A DNA stretch of 64,000 nucleotides from Viridibacterium sp035456105 (GCA_035456105.1 DATIDV010000020.1:1-64000); one strand, 5' to 3'; positions 1-9,335 are shown, counted from the stretch's first letter. Numbers and translations are program-made. The notes: a model not told the origin generated them from the letters alone.

Positions 1-155
1 CACAATCCCCATATCCGGGCGTTGTACGAGCGGCTCATCGCACGGGGCAAACCCAAGATGGCCGCGATTGGGGCAGCCATGCGCAAGCTCGCGCATCTGT
101 GGTCGTGCACTCGGGCAAGCCGTATAGCCCAACCTTCAACATAGAAAACGCTTGA
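1..155 (+). pseudogene. IS110-family transposase, C-terminal remnant
   Basis: Frame 1 opens with residues matching the C-terminal end of IS110-type transposases (NPHIRALYERLIARGKPK, then AAMRKLAHL). After LAHL the usual tail continues in another frame (VVHSGKPYSPTFNIENA, stop at 153-155), while frame 1 itself stops at 142-144. This points to a small indel near position 100. The gene also begins outside the window, so only the last 50 or so codons are seen. Family assignment is from remembered motif similarity. Confidence 0.6.
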
Positions 156-170
156 TATTGGAGACGGTAT

Positions 171-1031
171 CTACCGCAGGCTTGTGAAATGCGAGCGGAT
201 CAGGTGCCCGGAGATGGAAATGGTCGATGCCACTTCCGGCAGCGCCTCGTCACGCGAGAACCAACGCGCTTCGGCGATCTCGTTTTCATCAAGGCGGATT
301 TCGCCACTCAGGTATTCGGCCTTGAAAGCGATCATCAGTGAGTGCGGAAAGGGCCAGGGCTGGCTGCCGAAGTATTGAAGCTTGTGTACCTTCAATCCGA
401 CCTCTTCCATCACCTCGCGATGCACGGTTTCCTCTATGGATTCGCCTGCCTCAACAAAGCCCGCCAGCGCGCTGAATATGTGGCTCGTTGAAGCTGTGTG
501 GCGTGCCAGCAGGGCTTGATCGCCGCGCGTAATCAATACCATCATCGCCGGTGAAATACGCGGGTAGGTCATCGCGCCACAGGCCGGGCACTTGACGCAG
601 CGTTCGCCATCGACACGCAGTATCTTCGTCGCGCATACGCCGCAGAATTGGTGTGTGCGCGCCCACTCGGCAATCTGGTAAGCACGACCTGCGAGCGACA
701 GTACGCTCTCTGGCCCGGCAGCGGCGAGTACGGCGCGCAGCTTCACGAATTCATGGCCTGCAGGTGGCAGCGTTGCGGCGCTCACCGTTACGGTGCGGCA
801 GTAACGTCCCGCAAACGAACCCAGTGGCTGGACAAGGGCTTCGGGCAATGCAAGGGCGGTGCATGTACCGACGTCAGGGAGATGCCAATCCTCGCTCAGC
901 AGCAACTCGTTGCCCCTGAAGATGAAGCTTGCGGGGTTGTCGTGGGCCAAGGCTGCGTGGAGCGGAATGAAGAGAGGGTTGGGCGCGATCATGTCAGGCG
1001 GGCGTGATGAGGTCTGCCCGAAGATTGGCAT
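171..1031 (-). CDS. nudC: NADH pyrophosphatase NudC
   Basis: Nudix hydrolase that cleaves NAD(H) to NMN(H) and AMP and, in E. coli, removes NAD caps from RNA 5' ends. The 286-residue length fits the family. A zinc ribbon is formed by Cys130, Cys133, Cys148 and Cys151 (a further Cys at 145). The Nudix box lies at residues 191-213 (GFVEAGES, then REVMEEVGL), followed by SQPWPFPHS, the array that marks NADH diphosphatases among Nudix proteins. A second possible start is Met14 (position 992). It reads toward the IS110 remnant and has no evident operon partner. Confidence 0.93.
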   Translation of the reverse strand: MPIFGQTSSRPPDMIAPNPLFIPLHAALAHDNPASFIFRGNELLLSEDWHLPDVGTCTALALPEALVQPLGSFAGRYCRTVTVSAATLPPAGHEFVKLRAVLAAAGPESVLSLAGRAYQIAEWARTHQFCGVCATKILRVDGERCVKCPACGAMTYPRISPAMMVLITRGDQALLARHTASTSHIFSALAGFVEAGESIEETVHREVMEEVGLKVHKLQYFGSQPWPFPHSLMIAFKAEYLSGEIRLDENEIAEARWFSRDEALPEVASTISISGHLIRSHFTSLR

Positions 1032-1105
1032 TGTTGCGCGCTCAGTGCAAAGGGACGAAGGGGAAGGGATGCGCGCAGCGCGCCAGCCTGATTGCTATGG
1101 CTGCG

Positions 1106-1237
1106 TCAGTGCTTGTGGAGGCGACGACCCGCGGCAGCAGCGCGCTGCAGCGCGACGAACTCGACGATGCCCCATAGCAGACCTGTGCCAAGCATGATCA
1201 GGGCGTGGGTCGGTTTTTTGCGAATGATCCCGAACAT
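1106..1237 (-). CDS. Small hydrophobic protein of unknown function
   Basis: A possible 43-residue protein starting MFGIIRKKPTHALIM, with one predicted membrane helix (about residues 12-29, LIMLGTGLLWGIVEFVAL) and a basic tail ending RRLHKH. The ATG at 1237 is preferred over the upstream one at 1288 because a GGAG lies about 10 bases before it. It fills the gap between nudC and the metallopeptidase gene. Only size, hydrophobicity and a plausible ribosome site support it; no function is recognised. Confidence 0.4.
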   Translation of the reverse strand: MFGIIRKKPTHALIMLGTGLLWGIVEFVALQRAAAAGRRLHKH

Positions 1238-1374
1238 TGCGTGGGCTCCATCTATCTCGATGCTGCGCGAGGTGCGCGAGCGAAACACGCTAGCAGTCCA
1301 TTGTTAAGTTTTTATTGCAGTCCATGAAGGTTGCATGGAGCGCCTGATGTGGCGGGTATTCTCTTGGCTTCGCC

Positions 1375-2418
1375 ATGACTGCTGTGTTTCCCGTGACACT
1401 CACCGGCCTGCCCGAATTGCTGGAACTGCAACGCATCCTGGATGCGGGCGTGGCGCACCTCGACGCGAAAGTGGTGTGCACCATCAAGTCTCTCGGTCAG
1501 CAATTTCCGGTGCATGCCATTACGCTGGGCAACCCCTCGCCGGATGTGCCTGCCATCGGCTTCTTTGGTGGCTTTCACGGGCTGGAGCGCATCGGCTCGG
1601 AAGTGGTCATTGCTTATCTTGGCAGCCTCGTAACACGTCTCGAGTGGGATGCCACATTGCATCACCAGCTTGAATCCGTGCGCCTGGTGTTCATGCCCAT
1701 CGTTAATCCCGGCGGCATGTGGCAGGGTACGCGCGCCAATCCGAATGGTGTGGACCTCATGCGCAACGCGCCCGTGGATGCCATCGAAAGCGTGCCTTTC
1801 CTGATGGGTGGCCAGCGTATCAGCGCGCGCCTGCCGTGGTATCGCGGCGCGGCGGCGAGTCCGATGGAAGCGGAGAATCTGGCTGTCTGTAAAGTGGTGG
1901 AAGAGGAGTTGCTGGCGCGTGTGTTCAGCATTGCCATCGACTGCCATTCCGGGTTCGGCATTCACGACCGCATCTGGTTTCCGTATGCGCACACCAGCAA
2001 GTGCATCGAGCATCTGCCCGAGATCCATGCCCTGCGCGACATCTTCGAGAGCTCGCATCCCAATCATCGCTACGTTTTCGAGCCGCAAAGCACGCAGTAC
2101 CTGACGCACGGCGATGTATGGGATCACCTCTATCAGCGCGCCTGCAGCGTGCCGGGCCGCATCTTCCTGCCGCTCACGCTGGAGCTGGGTTCATGGTTGT
2201 GGATTAAGAAGAATCCGCGCCAGCTCTTTTCACGTCACGGCATTTTCAATCCACTTGTCGAGCATCGTCGCCAGCGCGTCATACGGCGCCAGATGGCCTG
2301 GCTGGACTTTCTCGCGCGCGCCGCCTGCAGTTACCGCAGCTGGACACCCAAGGAAGCGCAGCGCGACCATCATCTGCAGCGCGCCATGTCGCGCTGGTAC
2401 GAGGCGGGTAGCCAGTGA
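1375..2418 (+). CDS. M14-family zinc metallopeptidase
   Basis: Predicted zinc carboxypeptidase-type hydrolase of 347 residues. The M14 metal ligands are visible: HGLE (His68, Glu71) followed by DCHSG (His191). Glu270 in LTLELGSW fits the catalytic glutamate. NPNGVDLMRN (about 122-131) matches the substrate-binding segment of M14 enzymes. No signal peptide is seen, so a cytoplasmic place is likely. The stop overlaps the start of the next gene (GTGA), suggesting translational coupling with the alpha/beta hydrolase. The substrate is unknown; succinylglutamate desuccinylase-like or DUF2817-like enzymes are alternatives. Confidence 0.8.
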   Translation: MTAVFPVTLTGLPELLELQRILDAGVAHLDAKVVCTIKSLGQQFPVHAITLGNPSPDVPAIGFFGGFHGLERIGSEVVIAYLGSLVTRLEWDATLHHQLESVRLVFMPIVNPGGMWQGTRANPNGVDLMRNAPVDAIESVPFLMGGQRISARLPWYRGAAASPMEAENLAVCKVVEEELLARVFSIAIDCHSGFGIHDRIWFPYAHTSKCIEHLPEIHALRDIFESSHPNHRYVFEPQSTQYLTHGDVWDHLYQRACSVPGRIFLPLTLELGSWLWIKKNPRQLFSRHGIFNPLVEHRRQRVIRRQMAWLDFLARAACSYRSWTPKEAQRDHHLQRAMSRWYEAGSQ

Positions 2419-3170
2419 CGCATGTCGCGACCTGGGTGCTGCTGCGCGGCCTGACTCGCGAGAGTCGTCACTGGGGCAGCTTCGTCGATGTCTTCCGTGC
2501 AGGCATCGGCGATGCGCGCGTCATTACGCTCGACCTGCCGGGCAATGGTGAGTTGCACACCCTGCGCAGCCCGACGACGGTCGCCGCCATGGCCGATTAC
2601 TGCCGTGCGGAACTTGCACGACGTGGCCTTGTGCCGCCCTGGAATCTCGTCGCCATGTCCCTCGGCGCCATGGTCAGCGTGGCCTGGGCCGCGCAGTACC
2701 CGCGGGAAGTCGCGCGCTGTGTACTGATCAATACCAGCATGCGGCCGTTCAATCCGTTTCATCAGCGCTTGCTGCCCGGCAACTACCTCGCGCTGCTCAG
2801 GCTCGCATTCATGGGCACGAGCGCGGAGAGGCAGGAAGCGACGATATTGCGCCTCACCTCGAATGCGGCAGATGAGCATGCTGATGTGCTGCCTGCCTGG
2901 GTGAGGTACCGACAGGAGTTTCCCGTCTCGCGCTGCAATACGCTGCGCCAGCTGATCGCGGCTGCGCGCTTTCGTGCGCCACCCGTAAAACCCGCTGCCG
3001 AGCTGTTGATCCTCACCAGCTCGCGCGACGCATTGGTCGACACGCGCTGCTCGCAGGCGCTGGCGCGAGCGTGGTGTGTGCCGATCGCCGAGCATCCGCA
3101 AGCCGGGCACGATCTGCCGCTTGACGACGGGCCATGGGTGGCCGCCCGGATACAAAACTGTTTGACCTGA
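2415..3170 (+). CDS. Alpha/beta-fold hydrolase
   Basis: A 251-residue alpha/beta hydrolase. The nucleophile elbow is AMSLGA with Ser82, a variant of GXSXG in which the first glycine is alanine. An acid (Asp205 in SSRDALV, or Asp209) and His232 (QAGHDLP) complete a likely triad. An oxyanion-type segment (LLRGLTRESRHWG) lies near the N terminus. The GTG start at 2415 overlaps the stop of the M14 peptidase gene by four bases, so the two probably act in one pathway. It resembles generic esterase or carboxylesterase families; the substrate cannot be inferred. Confidence 0.8.
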   Translation: MTHVATWVLLRGLTRESRHWGSFVDVFRAGIGDARVITLDLPGNGELHTLRSPTTVAAMADYCRAELARRGLVPPWNLVAMSLGAMVSVAWAAQYPREVARCVLINTSMRPFNPFHQRLLPGNYLALLRLAFMGTSAERQEATILRLTSNAADEHADVLPAWVRYRQEFPVSRCNTLRQLIAAARFRAPPVKPAAELLILTSSRDALVDTRCSQALARAWCVPIAEHPQAGHDLPLDDGPWVAARIQNCLT

Positions 3171-3275
3171 GCCCATATCGATTCTGGCTGGGCCGCAGTT
3201 CCCGACCAGCGCGCCAGGCATCTCGCGCGAGCGGAGTACACTTGCCGTCCCGCCGCACCCAACGGCGCAGTTTTC

Positions 3276-4208
3276 ATGGTTTCTCTTCTGATGCACACAA
3301 ATCCAAATTCCGAACGCCTTTCGCGCGAAGGCATCCTGCTGCTGATTGGCCTGGCCATTGGCTGGGGTTTCAACTGGCCGATCATGAAGGTGATCGTGGC
3401 CGAGGTGCCGCCGCTGACCTTTCGCGGCCTGTGCCTGATCATCGGCGGGCTTGGCGTGTTGGGGCTCGCGCGCTTGTCAGGGTTTGCGATTGCGATTCCG
3501 CGCGGGCGCTGGGCGCAGGTGGGGTGGCTGGTTTTCTTCAACATCATCGGCTGGAATATTTTTGCCACCTACGGCGTGCGCCTGCTGCCGTCCGGGCGTG
3601 CCGCCTTGCTCGGCTATACCATGCCGCTGTGGTGCGTGCCTTTGTCGGTATGGCTGCTGAACGACACGCTGACGCCGCGCCGCTGGCTCGCCATCGTGCT
3701 GGGCATTGGCGGCGTGCTGGCCTTGATGGGGGAGCAGGTGTTCAGCCTGATGCAGGCACCGATAGGCGCCGTGCTCATGCTGATTGCGGCATGGTGCTGG
3801 GCGACAGGCATGGTGCTGATGAAGCGCTGGCAGATTCCCCTCAATACGGTGGCACTGACGGGCTGGTTGATGTTGCTCGGTGGCATTCCGATGACGGTCG
3901 CAGCCTTCTTCGTCGATGGCCTGCCGAAGCAGATACCTTCGCACGACGCACTGCTAGGCCTGCTCTACAACATCGTCATCGGCTTCATGTTCGGCTACTG
4001 GGCCTGGAACCGCCTGGTGTTGCTGGTCTCGGTCAGCGTGTCATCGCTGTCTTCGCTGATCACGCCGCTGGTGGGCGTGGCAGCGGGCGCGCTGATGCTT
4101 GGCGAGCGGCCGGGCTGGGCCGAGTTCTGGGCGGCCGTGCTGATTCTCGGTGCGGTAGCGGTGATCAATATGGGGGCGCGCAGCCAGCCGGTGACGCCGG
4201 CGGACTGA
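3276..4208 (+). CDS. EamA/DMT-family transporter
   Basis: Inner-membrane protein of 310 residues with about ten hydrophobic helices arranged as two EamA repeats, typical of the drug/metabolite transporter superfamily (RhaT/YdcZ-like exporters of metabolites or amino acids). The helix near residues 20-35 (LLIGLAIGWGFNWPIMK) has the usual N-terminal EamA pattern. The last helix ends in RSQPVTPAD. A second ATG at 3291 is an alternative start. It is followed by two palindromic repeats, and the downstream gene converges on it. The substrate is unknown. Confidence 0.85.
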   Translation: MVSLLMHTNPNSERLSREGILLLIGLAIGWGFNWPIMKVIVAEVPPLTFRGLCLIIGGLGVLGLARLSGFAIAIPRGRWAQVGWLVFFNIIGWNIFATYGVRLLPSGRAALLGYTMPLWCVPLSVWLLNDTLTPRRWLAIVLGIGGVLALMGEQVFSLMQAPIGAVLMLIAAWCWATGMVLMKRWQIPLNTVALTGWLMLLGGIPMTVAAFFVDGLPKQIPSHDALLGLLYNIVIGFMFGYWAWNRLVLLVSVSVSSLSSLITPLVGVAAGALMLGERPGWAEFWAAVLILGAVAVINMGARSQPVTPAD

Positions 4209-4232
4209 CGCTGACTGTGGCCACAACAGCCA

Positions 4233-4316
4233 GTAGCCTGAATGCAGCGGAGCGGAATCCGGGGCCGCCCGCGATGCAAGCCCCGGATTCCGGCTGAAGC
4301 CTTCATCCGGGTTACG
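4233..4316. repeat. Palindromic intergenic repeat (family D)
   Basis: Contains GGAATCCGGGG and its exact inverse CCCCGGATTCC about 16 bases apart, with outer arms of GTAGCCTGAATGCAGC type and CATCCGGGTTAC. This is the form of the GGATTCCG-type dispersed palindromes common between proteobacterial genes. It lies just past the EamA gene and could also act as a transcription end signal. Confidence 0.7.
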
Positions 4317-4340
4317 CGATTTCTGGCAATCATCGTCAGG

Positions 4341-4446
4341 AGAACGGCTCTGGCTGGACTTCTCAGGGTATGTGTCACGAGGCAATCCGCATGCGGCATC
4401 TGGCTTGGCATGGGTGACGAGGTCTGGCCAGAGCCACTCTCGGAGA
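4341..4446. repeat. Dispersed 100-bp palindromic element, family A, copy 1
   Basis: The ends are imperfect inverted repeats (CGGCTCTGGCTGG on the left, GGCCAGAGCCACTCT on the right). The reverse complement of the whole stretch aligns end to end with 10852-10955, sharing blocks such as AGAGTGGCTCTGGCC, CCATGCC, GCCAGA, GCATGC and TCCAGCCAGAGCCG. It sits between two converging genes, ten bases from the stop of the DUF808 gene. Confidence 0.75.
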
Positions 4447-4455
4447 GAGGGCTGG

Positions 4456-5394
4456 TCAGACCGGCTTCTTCCTGAGCTTGTCGATTGCGGCCGTGATCGG
4501 GCTGACGACGAGCAGGACGAGGCCGCCGGCGATGACGCCGAACACGGCATCGAGCAGCGGCGACGCGATGGCGCCCAGCGCCGAGCCAGCGAGCGCAGCT
4601 GCGCCTTCGCTGATGTGATGAATCACGTCATGCACGGCAGGCAGACCATGCACGAGGATGCCGCCGCCGACCATGAACATGGCGAGGGTGCCGACGATCG
4701 ACAGGGCCTTCATCAGCCAGGGGGCGAACGTCAGCAGCGCGCGGCCCAGTGCGGCCTTGATCGCGCCGCCCGTCTTCAGCAGGTGCAGGCCGATATCGTC
4801 GAGCTTTACGATGGCGGCGACGAATGCGTAGACGCCCACCGTCATGATCAGCGCGATGCCGGCGACGACGGCGGTCTGGTTCGATAGCGATGCGTCTTTC
4901 ACGGTGCCGAGGGCGATGACGATGATTTCGGCCGAGAGGACGAAGTCGGTACGGATGGCGCCCTTGATCTTGTCCTGCTCGAAGGCAACCAGATCCACGT
5001 TCGGGTCGGCGAGGGCCTGGATCTTGTGTGCGTGCGCCGAAGCGTCTTCCGCATGGCTGTGCAGGAATTTGTGGCCGATCTTCTCAAAACCTTCAAAGCA
5101 CAGGTAGGTGCCGCCAATCATCAGCAAGGGCGTGATGAGCCAGGGCGCGATGGCGCTGATGAGCAGCGCGGCGGGCACGAGGATCAGCTTGTTGCGGAAC
5201 GAGCCCTTGGCCACCGCCCACACCACCGGCAACTCGCGCTCGGCGCGCACGCCGGCGACCTGTTCGGCATTCAGCGCCAGATCATCACCGAGCACGCCGG
5301 CGGTTTTCTTGGCTGCAACCTTGGTCATGACTGCGACGTCGTCGAGCACGGTGGCGATATCGTCGAGGAGGGCAAGCAAACTGGAAGCGGCCAC
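4456..5394 (-). CDS. DUF808 (YedI-like) inner-membrane protein
   Basis: A 313-residue polytopic membrane protein of the DUF808/YedI family. The conserved start region SSLLALLDDIATVLDDV, followed by KVAAKKTAGVLGDDLALN, is diagnostic. About six hydrophobic segments follow, the last near the C terminus (GGLVLLVVSPITAAI). The GTG start at 5394 is chosen because family members begin just before SSLLAL; an upstream ATG at 5439 would add 15 unrelated residues. The biochemical role of the family is unknown. It converges with the EamA gene and diverges from sbcB. Confidence 0.82.
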   Translation of the reverse strand: MAASSLLALLDDIATVLDDVAVMTKVAAKKTAGVLGDDLALNAEQVAGVRAERELPVVWAVAKGSFRNKLILVPAALLISAIAPWLITPLLMIGGTYLCFEGFEKIGHKFLHSHAEDASAHAHKIQALADPNVDLVAFEQDKIKGAIRTDFVLSAEIIVIALGTVKDASLSNQTAVVAGIALIMTVGVYAFVAAIVKLDDIGLHLLKTGGAIKAALGRALLTFAPWLMKALSIVGTLAMFMVGGGILVHGLPAVHDVIHHISEGAAALAGSALGAIASPLLDAVFGVIAGGLVLLVVSPITAAIDKLRKKPV

Positions 5395-5499
5395 GCTGGA
5401 ATTCCCGGCTGAATGTGAAGGAGCGCTACTGTAGCGCACTGTGTTTAACAGCGTGCGGCGCTACCATAGCGCCTCTTCGCACTCTCCCTTGCCCGCACC

Positions 5500-6942
5500 A
5501 TGACCACCTTCTACTGGCACGACTACGAAACCTTCGGCATCGTGCCGCGCCGTGATCGCCCGGCGCAGTTCGCCGGTATCCGCACCGACGCCGAGCTCAA
5601 CGAAATCGGCGAGCCGCTGATGATTTATTGCCAGCCCGCGCCGGACTATCTGCCGGATCCCGAGTCCTGCCTGCTCACCGGCATCCTGCCGCAGGCCTGC
5701 CTCGAACGTGGTCTGCCGGAGCATGAATTCGCGGCCGCGATTGAAGCCGAGCTGGCCGAGCCCGGCACCGTTGGCGTCGGTTACAACACCATCCGCTTCG
5801 ACGATGAAGTCACGCGCCACCTCTTCTGGCGCAACCTCATCGACCCGTATGCGCGTGAATGGCAGAACGATTGCGGCCGTTGGGATCTGCTGGATGTCGT
5901 GCGCTGCATGTATGCGCTGCGCCCCGAAGGCATCGAGTGGCCCAAGCATGAAGACGGACGTCCGTCTTTCAAACTCGAACATCTGACCAAAGCCAACGGA
6001 CTGGCGCATGAAGCGGCGCACGACGCCCTCTCCGATGTGCGCGCGACAATTGCGCTGGCTCGCCTGATCCGCCAGAAGCAGCCGAAGCTATTCGATTTCT
6101 GCCTGCGCCTGCGCAAGAAGGATGCGGTGTCGGCCGAGATCGCCATGGCCATCGACGCAGCGAACAGAAAACCCTTTCTGCATATCTCCGGCATGTTTCC
6201 CGCCGAGCGCGGCTGCATGGCTATCGTGTGGCCGCTGGCGCAGCACCCGACGAACAAGAACGAGATCATCGTCTGGGATCTGGCGCAGGATCCGTCCGAG
6301 CTGTTCACCCTGGATGCGGCAACCGTGCGCGAGCGCATGTTCTCGAAGCAGGCGGATTTGCCCGAAGGCGTGACGCGTCTGCCGGTGAAAAGCATTCACA
6401 TCAACAAGTCGCCCTTCGTCATCGGCAACCTGAAAACGCTCAACGCCGCCACGGCGGAAAAATGGGGCATCGATGTCGCCCAGGCTGAGCGTCATGCGGA
6501 GATCGCGCGCAAGGGCCCGTGGCTCACCAAGTTGTGGGCGGAGGTGTTTGCGCGTCCGGCGCCCGAACACGCGCCGGATGTGGATGAAGATCTGTACGGT
6601 GGCTTCATCGGCAACAACGACCGCCGTACGCTCAACCACCTTCGCGCTCTCGATGCCGACGCGCTGGCACGCGAGCGTGTCAGCTTTGACGATGCACGTC
6701 TGGAAGAGCTGTTCTTCCGTTACCGCGCACGCAACTTTACGGAGGCGCTCAGCGAAGCCGATCAGACACGCTGGCTGCAGCATCGCGTCGCCATGTTGCA
6801 TGAAGGGCAGGGCGGCTCGCGAACGCTGACGGCATTCTTTGACCGGATCGACGTGCTCAGTGAAGAGGCTGACGAACGTGGCGAGGCGATTCTCGGCGCG
6901 CTGTACGACTACGCCGAGGCCATCGCACCACCGCTCGACTGA
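5500..6942 (+). CDS. sbcB: Exodeoxyribonuclease I
   Basis: A 3'-to-5' single-strand DNA exonuclease used in recombination and mismatch repair. It is 480 residues long, as usual. The N-terminal DEDDh exonuclease domain begins with HDYETFG (Asp8, Glu10), continues with NTIRFDDEV, and ends with EAAHDALSDVRAT, which provides the last His and Asp. The SH3-like and helical C-terminal domains typical of ExoI follow (for example ARNFTEALS near residue 410). It is a single gene divergent from the DUF808 gene. Confidence 0.95.
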   Translation: MTTFYWHDYETFGIVPRRDRPAQFAGIRTDAELNEIGEPLMIYCQPAPDYLPDPESCLLTGILPQACLERGLPEHEFAAAIEAELAEPGTVGVGYNTIRFDDEVTRHLFWRNLIDPYAREWQNDCGRWDLLDVVRCMYALRPEGIEWPKHEDGRPSFKLEHLTKANGLAHEAAHDALSDVRATIALARLIRQKQPKLFDFCLRLRKKDAVSAEIAMAIDAANRKPFLHISGMFPAERGCMAIVWPLAQHPTNKNEIIVWDLAQDPSELFTLDAATVRERMFSKQADLPEGVTRLPVKSIHINKSPFVIGNLKTLNAATAEKWGIDVAQAERHAEIARKGPWLTKLWAEVFARPAPEHAPDVDEDLYGGFIGNNDRRTLNHLRALDADALARERVSFDDARLEELFFRYRARNFTEALSEADQTRWLQHRVAMLHEGQGGSRTLTAFFDRIDVLSEEADERGEAILGALYDYAEAIAPPLD

Positions 6943-7168
6943 GCGCTGTCATGTTTCTGACCGGGGGTTAGACCATTTAACGTGCTCGGCCTCTTCCATT
7001 TCATCGGCATGTCTCGGACGTGATGTGTTTGTCATGTGTCCTGTAAAAGCCGCCGTAATCAGGCCCCAAATTGCGCGTGTGCTATAAATCGAATGAGGCT
7101 CAGGATTGTTCCGACCTGGGTTTGATGTGTGCAATCAAGCCAGTTCACAGCCAGCCAAGGAGGCGCCC

Positions 7169-7450
7169 GTGAAAAAATCTGTCATGACAATTTTGCTGCT
7201 CTGCAGTACCTGGACAGCAGGTGCCGCTGACGTCAACGTGGATGTCGGGAATGCGCGTATCCAGGTCCCCGGTGCGACCATCACCTTCGGCAGTAAAGAC
7301 ACCCGGGGATACTACTGGGATGGCGATACCTACCGTGATCCGGACTACTGGCGAAAACACAACGGTCCCAAAGGCGAGAAGAGCTACACGGGGCGTGGTA
7401 AGGGGAATGGTGGTTGCCCGCCAGGGCAAGCAAAGAAAGGGAAGTGCTGA
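7169..7450 (+). CDS. Small secreted DUF2502 (YpeC-like) protein
   Basis: A 93-residue exported protein. The GTG at 7169 is chosen because a strong AAGGAGG lies 6 bases upstream and because a signal peptide then begins at residue 1 (KKSVMTILLLCSTWTAGA, cleavage near AGA-AD). The mature part contains GYYWDGDTYRDPDYWRKH, the hallmark of DUF2502/YpeC proteins, and a Gly/Lys-rich tail with two cysteines (GGCPPGQAKKGKC). Its function is unknown; it is probably periplasmic or surface-exposed. Confidence 0.75.
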   Translation: MKKSVMTILLLCSTWTAGAADVNVDVGNARIQVPGATITFGSKDTRGYYWDGDTYRDPDYWRKHNGPKGEKSYTGRGKGNGGCPPGQAKKGKC

Positions 7451-7588
7451 GTGGCCGGGCGCAGGCATTGGCCCGGGTGGGTGACTATCCACGGGACGTC
7501 GTAAAAGTCGAGGATTCCGGCTGCGCCTGCAGCCCGGTGAGTTGCTCGGAGCCAGCCAGTTGAGCCTGGGCTGCCTGAAGTGCGCCCG

Positions 7589-7806
7589 GTCGATTGCCTG
7601 GCGCTCGATCAGGCCTTCGGGCGTGAGCCGACGCTGATGACATTGCCATTTCGCATGCCGTCGTCGCCATGGCGCTCCAGCTGCGGTTCGAAGTATTGGC
7701 CGAAGGCGTGGATACCCGCGAGCAACTGGTTAGGCGCAAAAATTGTCGTTTCTTGGCCAGAACGGTCATTCATGCACATATGCATATTTGCCGTCATTAC
7801 TGCTAG
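7589..7806 (+). pseudogene. Degenerate EAL (c-di-GMP phosphodiesterase) domain remnant
   Basis: Two adjacent pieces in different frames resemble an EAL domain. First comes VDCLALDQAFGRE (like VDxLKIDxSFV). Then, after a frame change near 7636, comes DDIAISHAVVAMALQL, with RFEVLAEGVDTREQL directly after it. This matches the conserved AIVxAIIxLA and LxVxAEGVET segments. The flanks carry no more of the domain. This is probably a decayed gene fragment just upstream of the transglycosylase gene. Confidence 0.6.
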
Positions 7807-7847
7807 CGTGGGCGCGCCACCGTCTTCCCGTTAGCAAGGAGGCAGAG

Positions 7848-9335
7848 ATGTCATTGATCCGATCCACTGTCGTCGGCGTGCTCTTGTCGCTGGGCGCGAC
7901 CTTGGGATGGGCAGCACCACCGCAGACGGTGTCCGCGGCGAGGGCTACCGCCGCCGTGGAGCGCGAACTCGACGTGCGCGCAAAACCGTGGTCAGGCGAT
8001 TTTGACGCGATGGTGCAGCGCCGCGTGATCCGCTTCCTGGTGCCATACAGCCGCACGCTGTCCTTTGTCGACCATGGCGTCGAGCGCGGCGTGACCGCGG
8101 AGTTTGCGCGCGATTTTGAGCGCTGGATCAACGCCAGGTACAAGGCCAGGCTCGGCAAGCGTCCAGTGACTGTCTTCCTGCTCGTCACACCGCGCGACAA
8201 GATGCTTGAACGGCTGAACGAAGGGCGCGGCGACATCATTGCCGGCAACCTGACGGTCACCGACGAAAGACTGAAATTCCTTGACTTCGTCGCGCCGCGG
8301 GACCGCACCCTGATCCGCGAGCTGGTCGTCACCGGGCCATCAGCGCCGAAGCTCGGTTCGCTCGAAGACCTGGCCGGCCGCACCGTCTACGCACGCCCGA
8401 GCTCGGCCACCCACGACAGCCTGGTCGCGCTCGACGCTCGCCTGCGCGACGCGGGCAAGCCGGGGCTGAAGATCATGGCGACGCCCGAGGAGCTGAGCGA
8501 CGAGGACGCGCTTGAGCTCGTCAACGCTGGTGCTCTGGACACCTATGTGGTCGACGACTGGATCGCGCGGCTGTGGGCCCAAGTGCTGCCGAAGATTGTC
8601 GTGCGCGACGACCTGGTGCTGCGTGACGGGGACTATACCGGCTGGGCCTTTCGCAAGAACAGCCCTCAGTTGCAGGCCGCGATCGAGGCCTTCTATGCTG
8701 AGCAAGTGAAGAAGCGTGGCAGCATCGACGCGCGTGTCGCGCGATTCCATAAACGCTTCAAGCAGATCGCCAACAACACCGGCGGCGCCGAGGCCAAGCG
8801 CTTCCAGAGCACGATCGGGCTGTTCCGCACTTATGGCGATCGCTATGACTTCGACCCACTCATGCTCGCCGCGCAGGGCTTCCAGGAGTCCCGCCTCGAC
8901 CAGAAGGCGCGCAGCCCTGTCGGCGCGATAGGCGTAATGCAGGTGATGCCGGCTACCGGGGCCGAACTGAAGGTCGGCAACATCCGCGTCACCGAGAACA
9001 ACATCCATGCCGGCACCAAGTACATGGACCAGTTGATGGAGCGTGAATTTTCCGACGCGAAGTTCAGCCAACATGACCGCGCGCTGTTCGCGTTCGCGGC
9101 ATACAACGCCGGACCCGGCAATATCCGGCGCATGCGCGGGGAGGCGGAAAAGCGTGGGCTGGATCCGAACAAGTGGTTCGACAACGTCGAACTCGTCGTC
9201 GCCGACAAGATCGGCTACGAGACGACGACCTACGTGCGTAACATCTTCAAGTACTACGCGGCCTATCGGCTGACCGTCGATGCCGAATCGGCGTCGGAGA
9301 AAGCCCAGCAGAGATTGTCAGCGCCGGAGCGTTGA
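7848..9335 (+). CDS. MltF-like lytic transglycosylase with amino-acid-binding domain
   Basis: Periplasmic or outer-membrane-facing peptidoglycan-cleaving enzyme of 495 residues. A signal peptide (about residues 1-22) precedes a family-3 solute-binding-protein domain (about 55-310, with DIIAGNLTVTDER) and a C-terminal SLT transglycosylase domain. The catalytic Glu is in GFQESRLDQ; GVMQVMPATG and AYNAGPGNI are conserved SLT motifs. The start at 7848 follows AAGGAGG at 7836-7842. This binding-domain plus SLT layout is that of MltF. The solute-binding half may sense muropeptides or amino acids. Confidence 0.88.
   Translation: MSLIRSTVVGVLLSLGATLGWAAPPQTVSAARATAAVERELDVRAKPWSGDFDAMVQRRVIRFLVPYSRTLSFVDHGVERGVTAEFARDFERWINARYKARLGKRPVTVFLLVTPRDKMLERLNEGRGDIIAGNLTVTDERLKFLDFVAPRDRTLIRELVVTGPSAPKLGSLEDLAGRTVYARPSSATHDSLVALDARLRDAGKPGLKIMATPEELSDEDALELVNAGALDTYVVDDWIARLWAQVLPKIVVRDDLVLRDGDYTGWAFRKNSPQLQAAIEAFYAEQVKKRGSIDARVARFHKRFKQIANNTGGAEAKRFQSTIGLFRTYGDRYDFDPLMLAAQGFQESRLDQKARSPVGAIGVMQVMPATGAELKVGNIRVTENNIHAGTKYMDQLMEREFSDAKFSQHDRALFAFAAYNAGPGNIRRMRGEAEKRGLDPNKWFDNVELVVADKIGYETTTYVRNIFKYYAAYRLTVDAESASEKAQQRLSAPER

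Noticed and set aside
3134..4297. 387-codon plus-strand frame overlapping the EamA gene
   Set aside because: Arg/Ala-rich low-quality translation in another frame; the EamA frame has the membrane-helix pattern.
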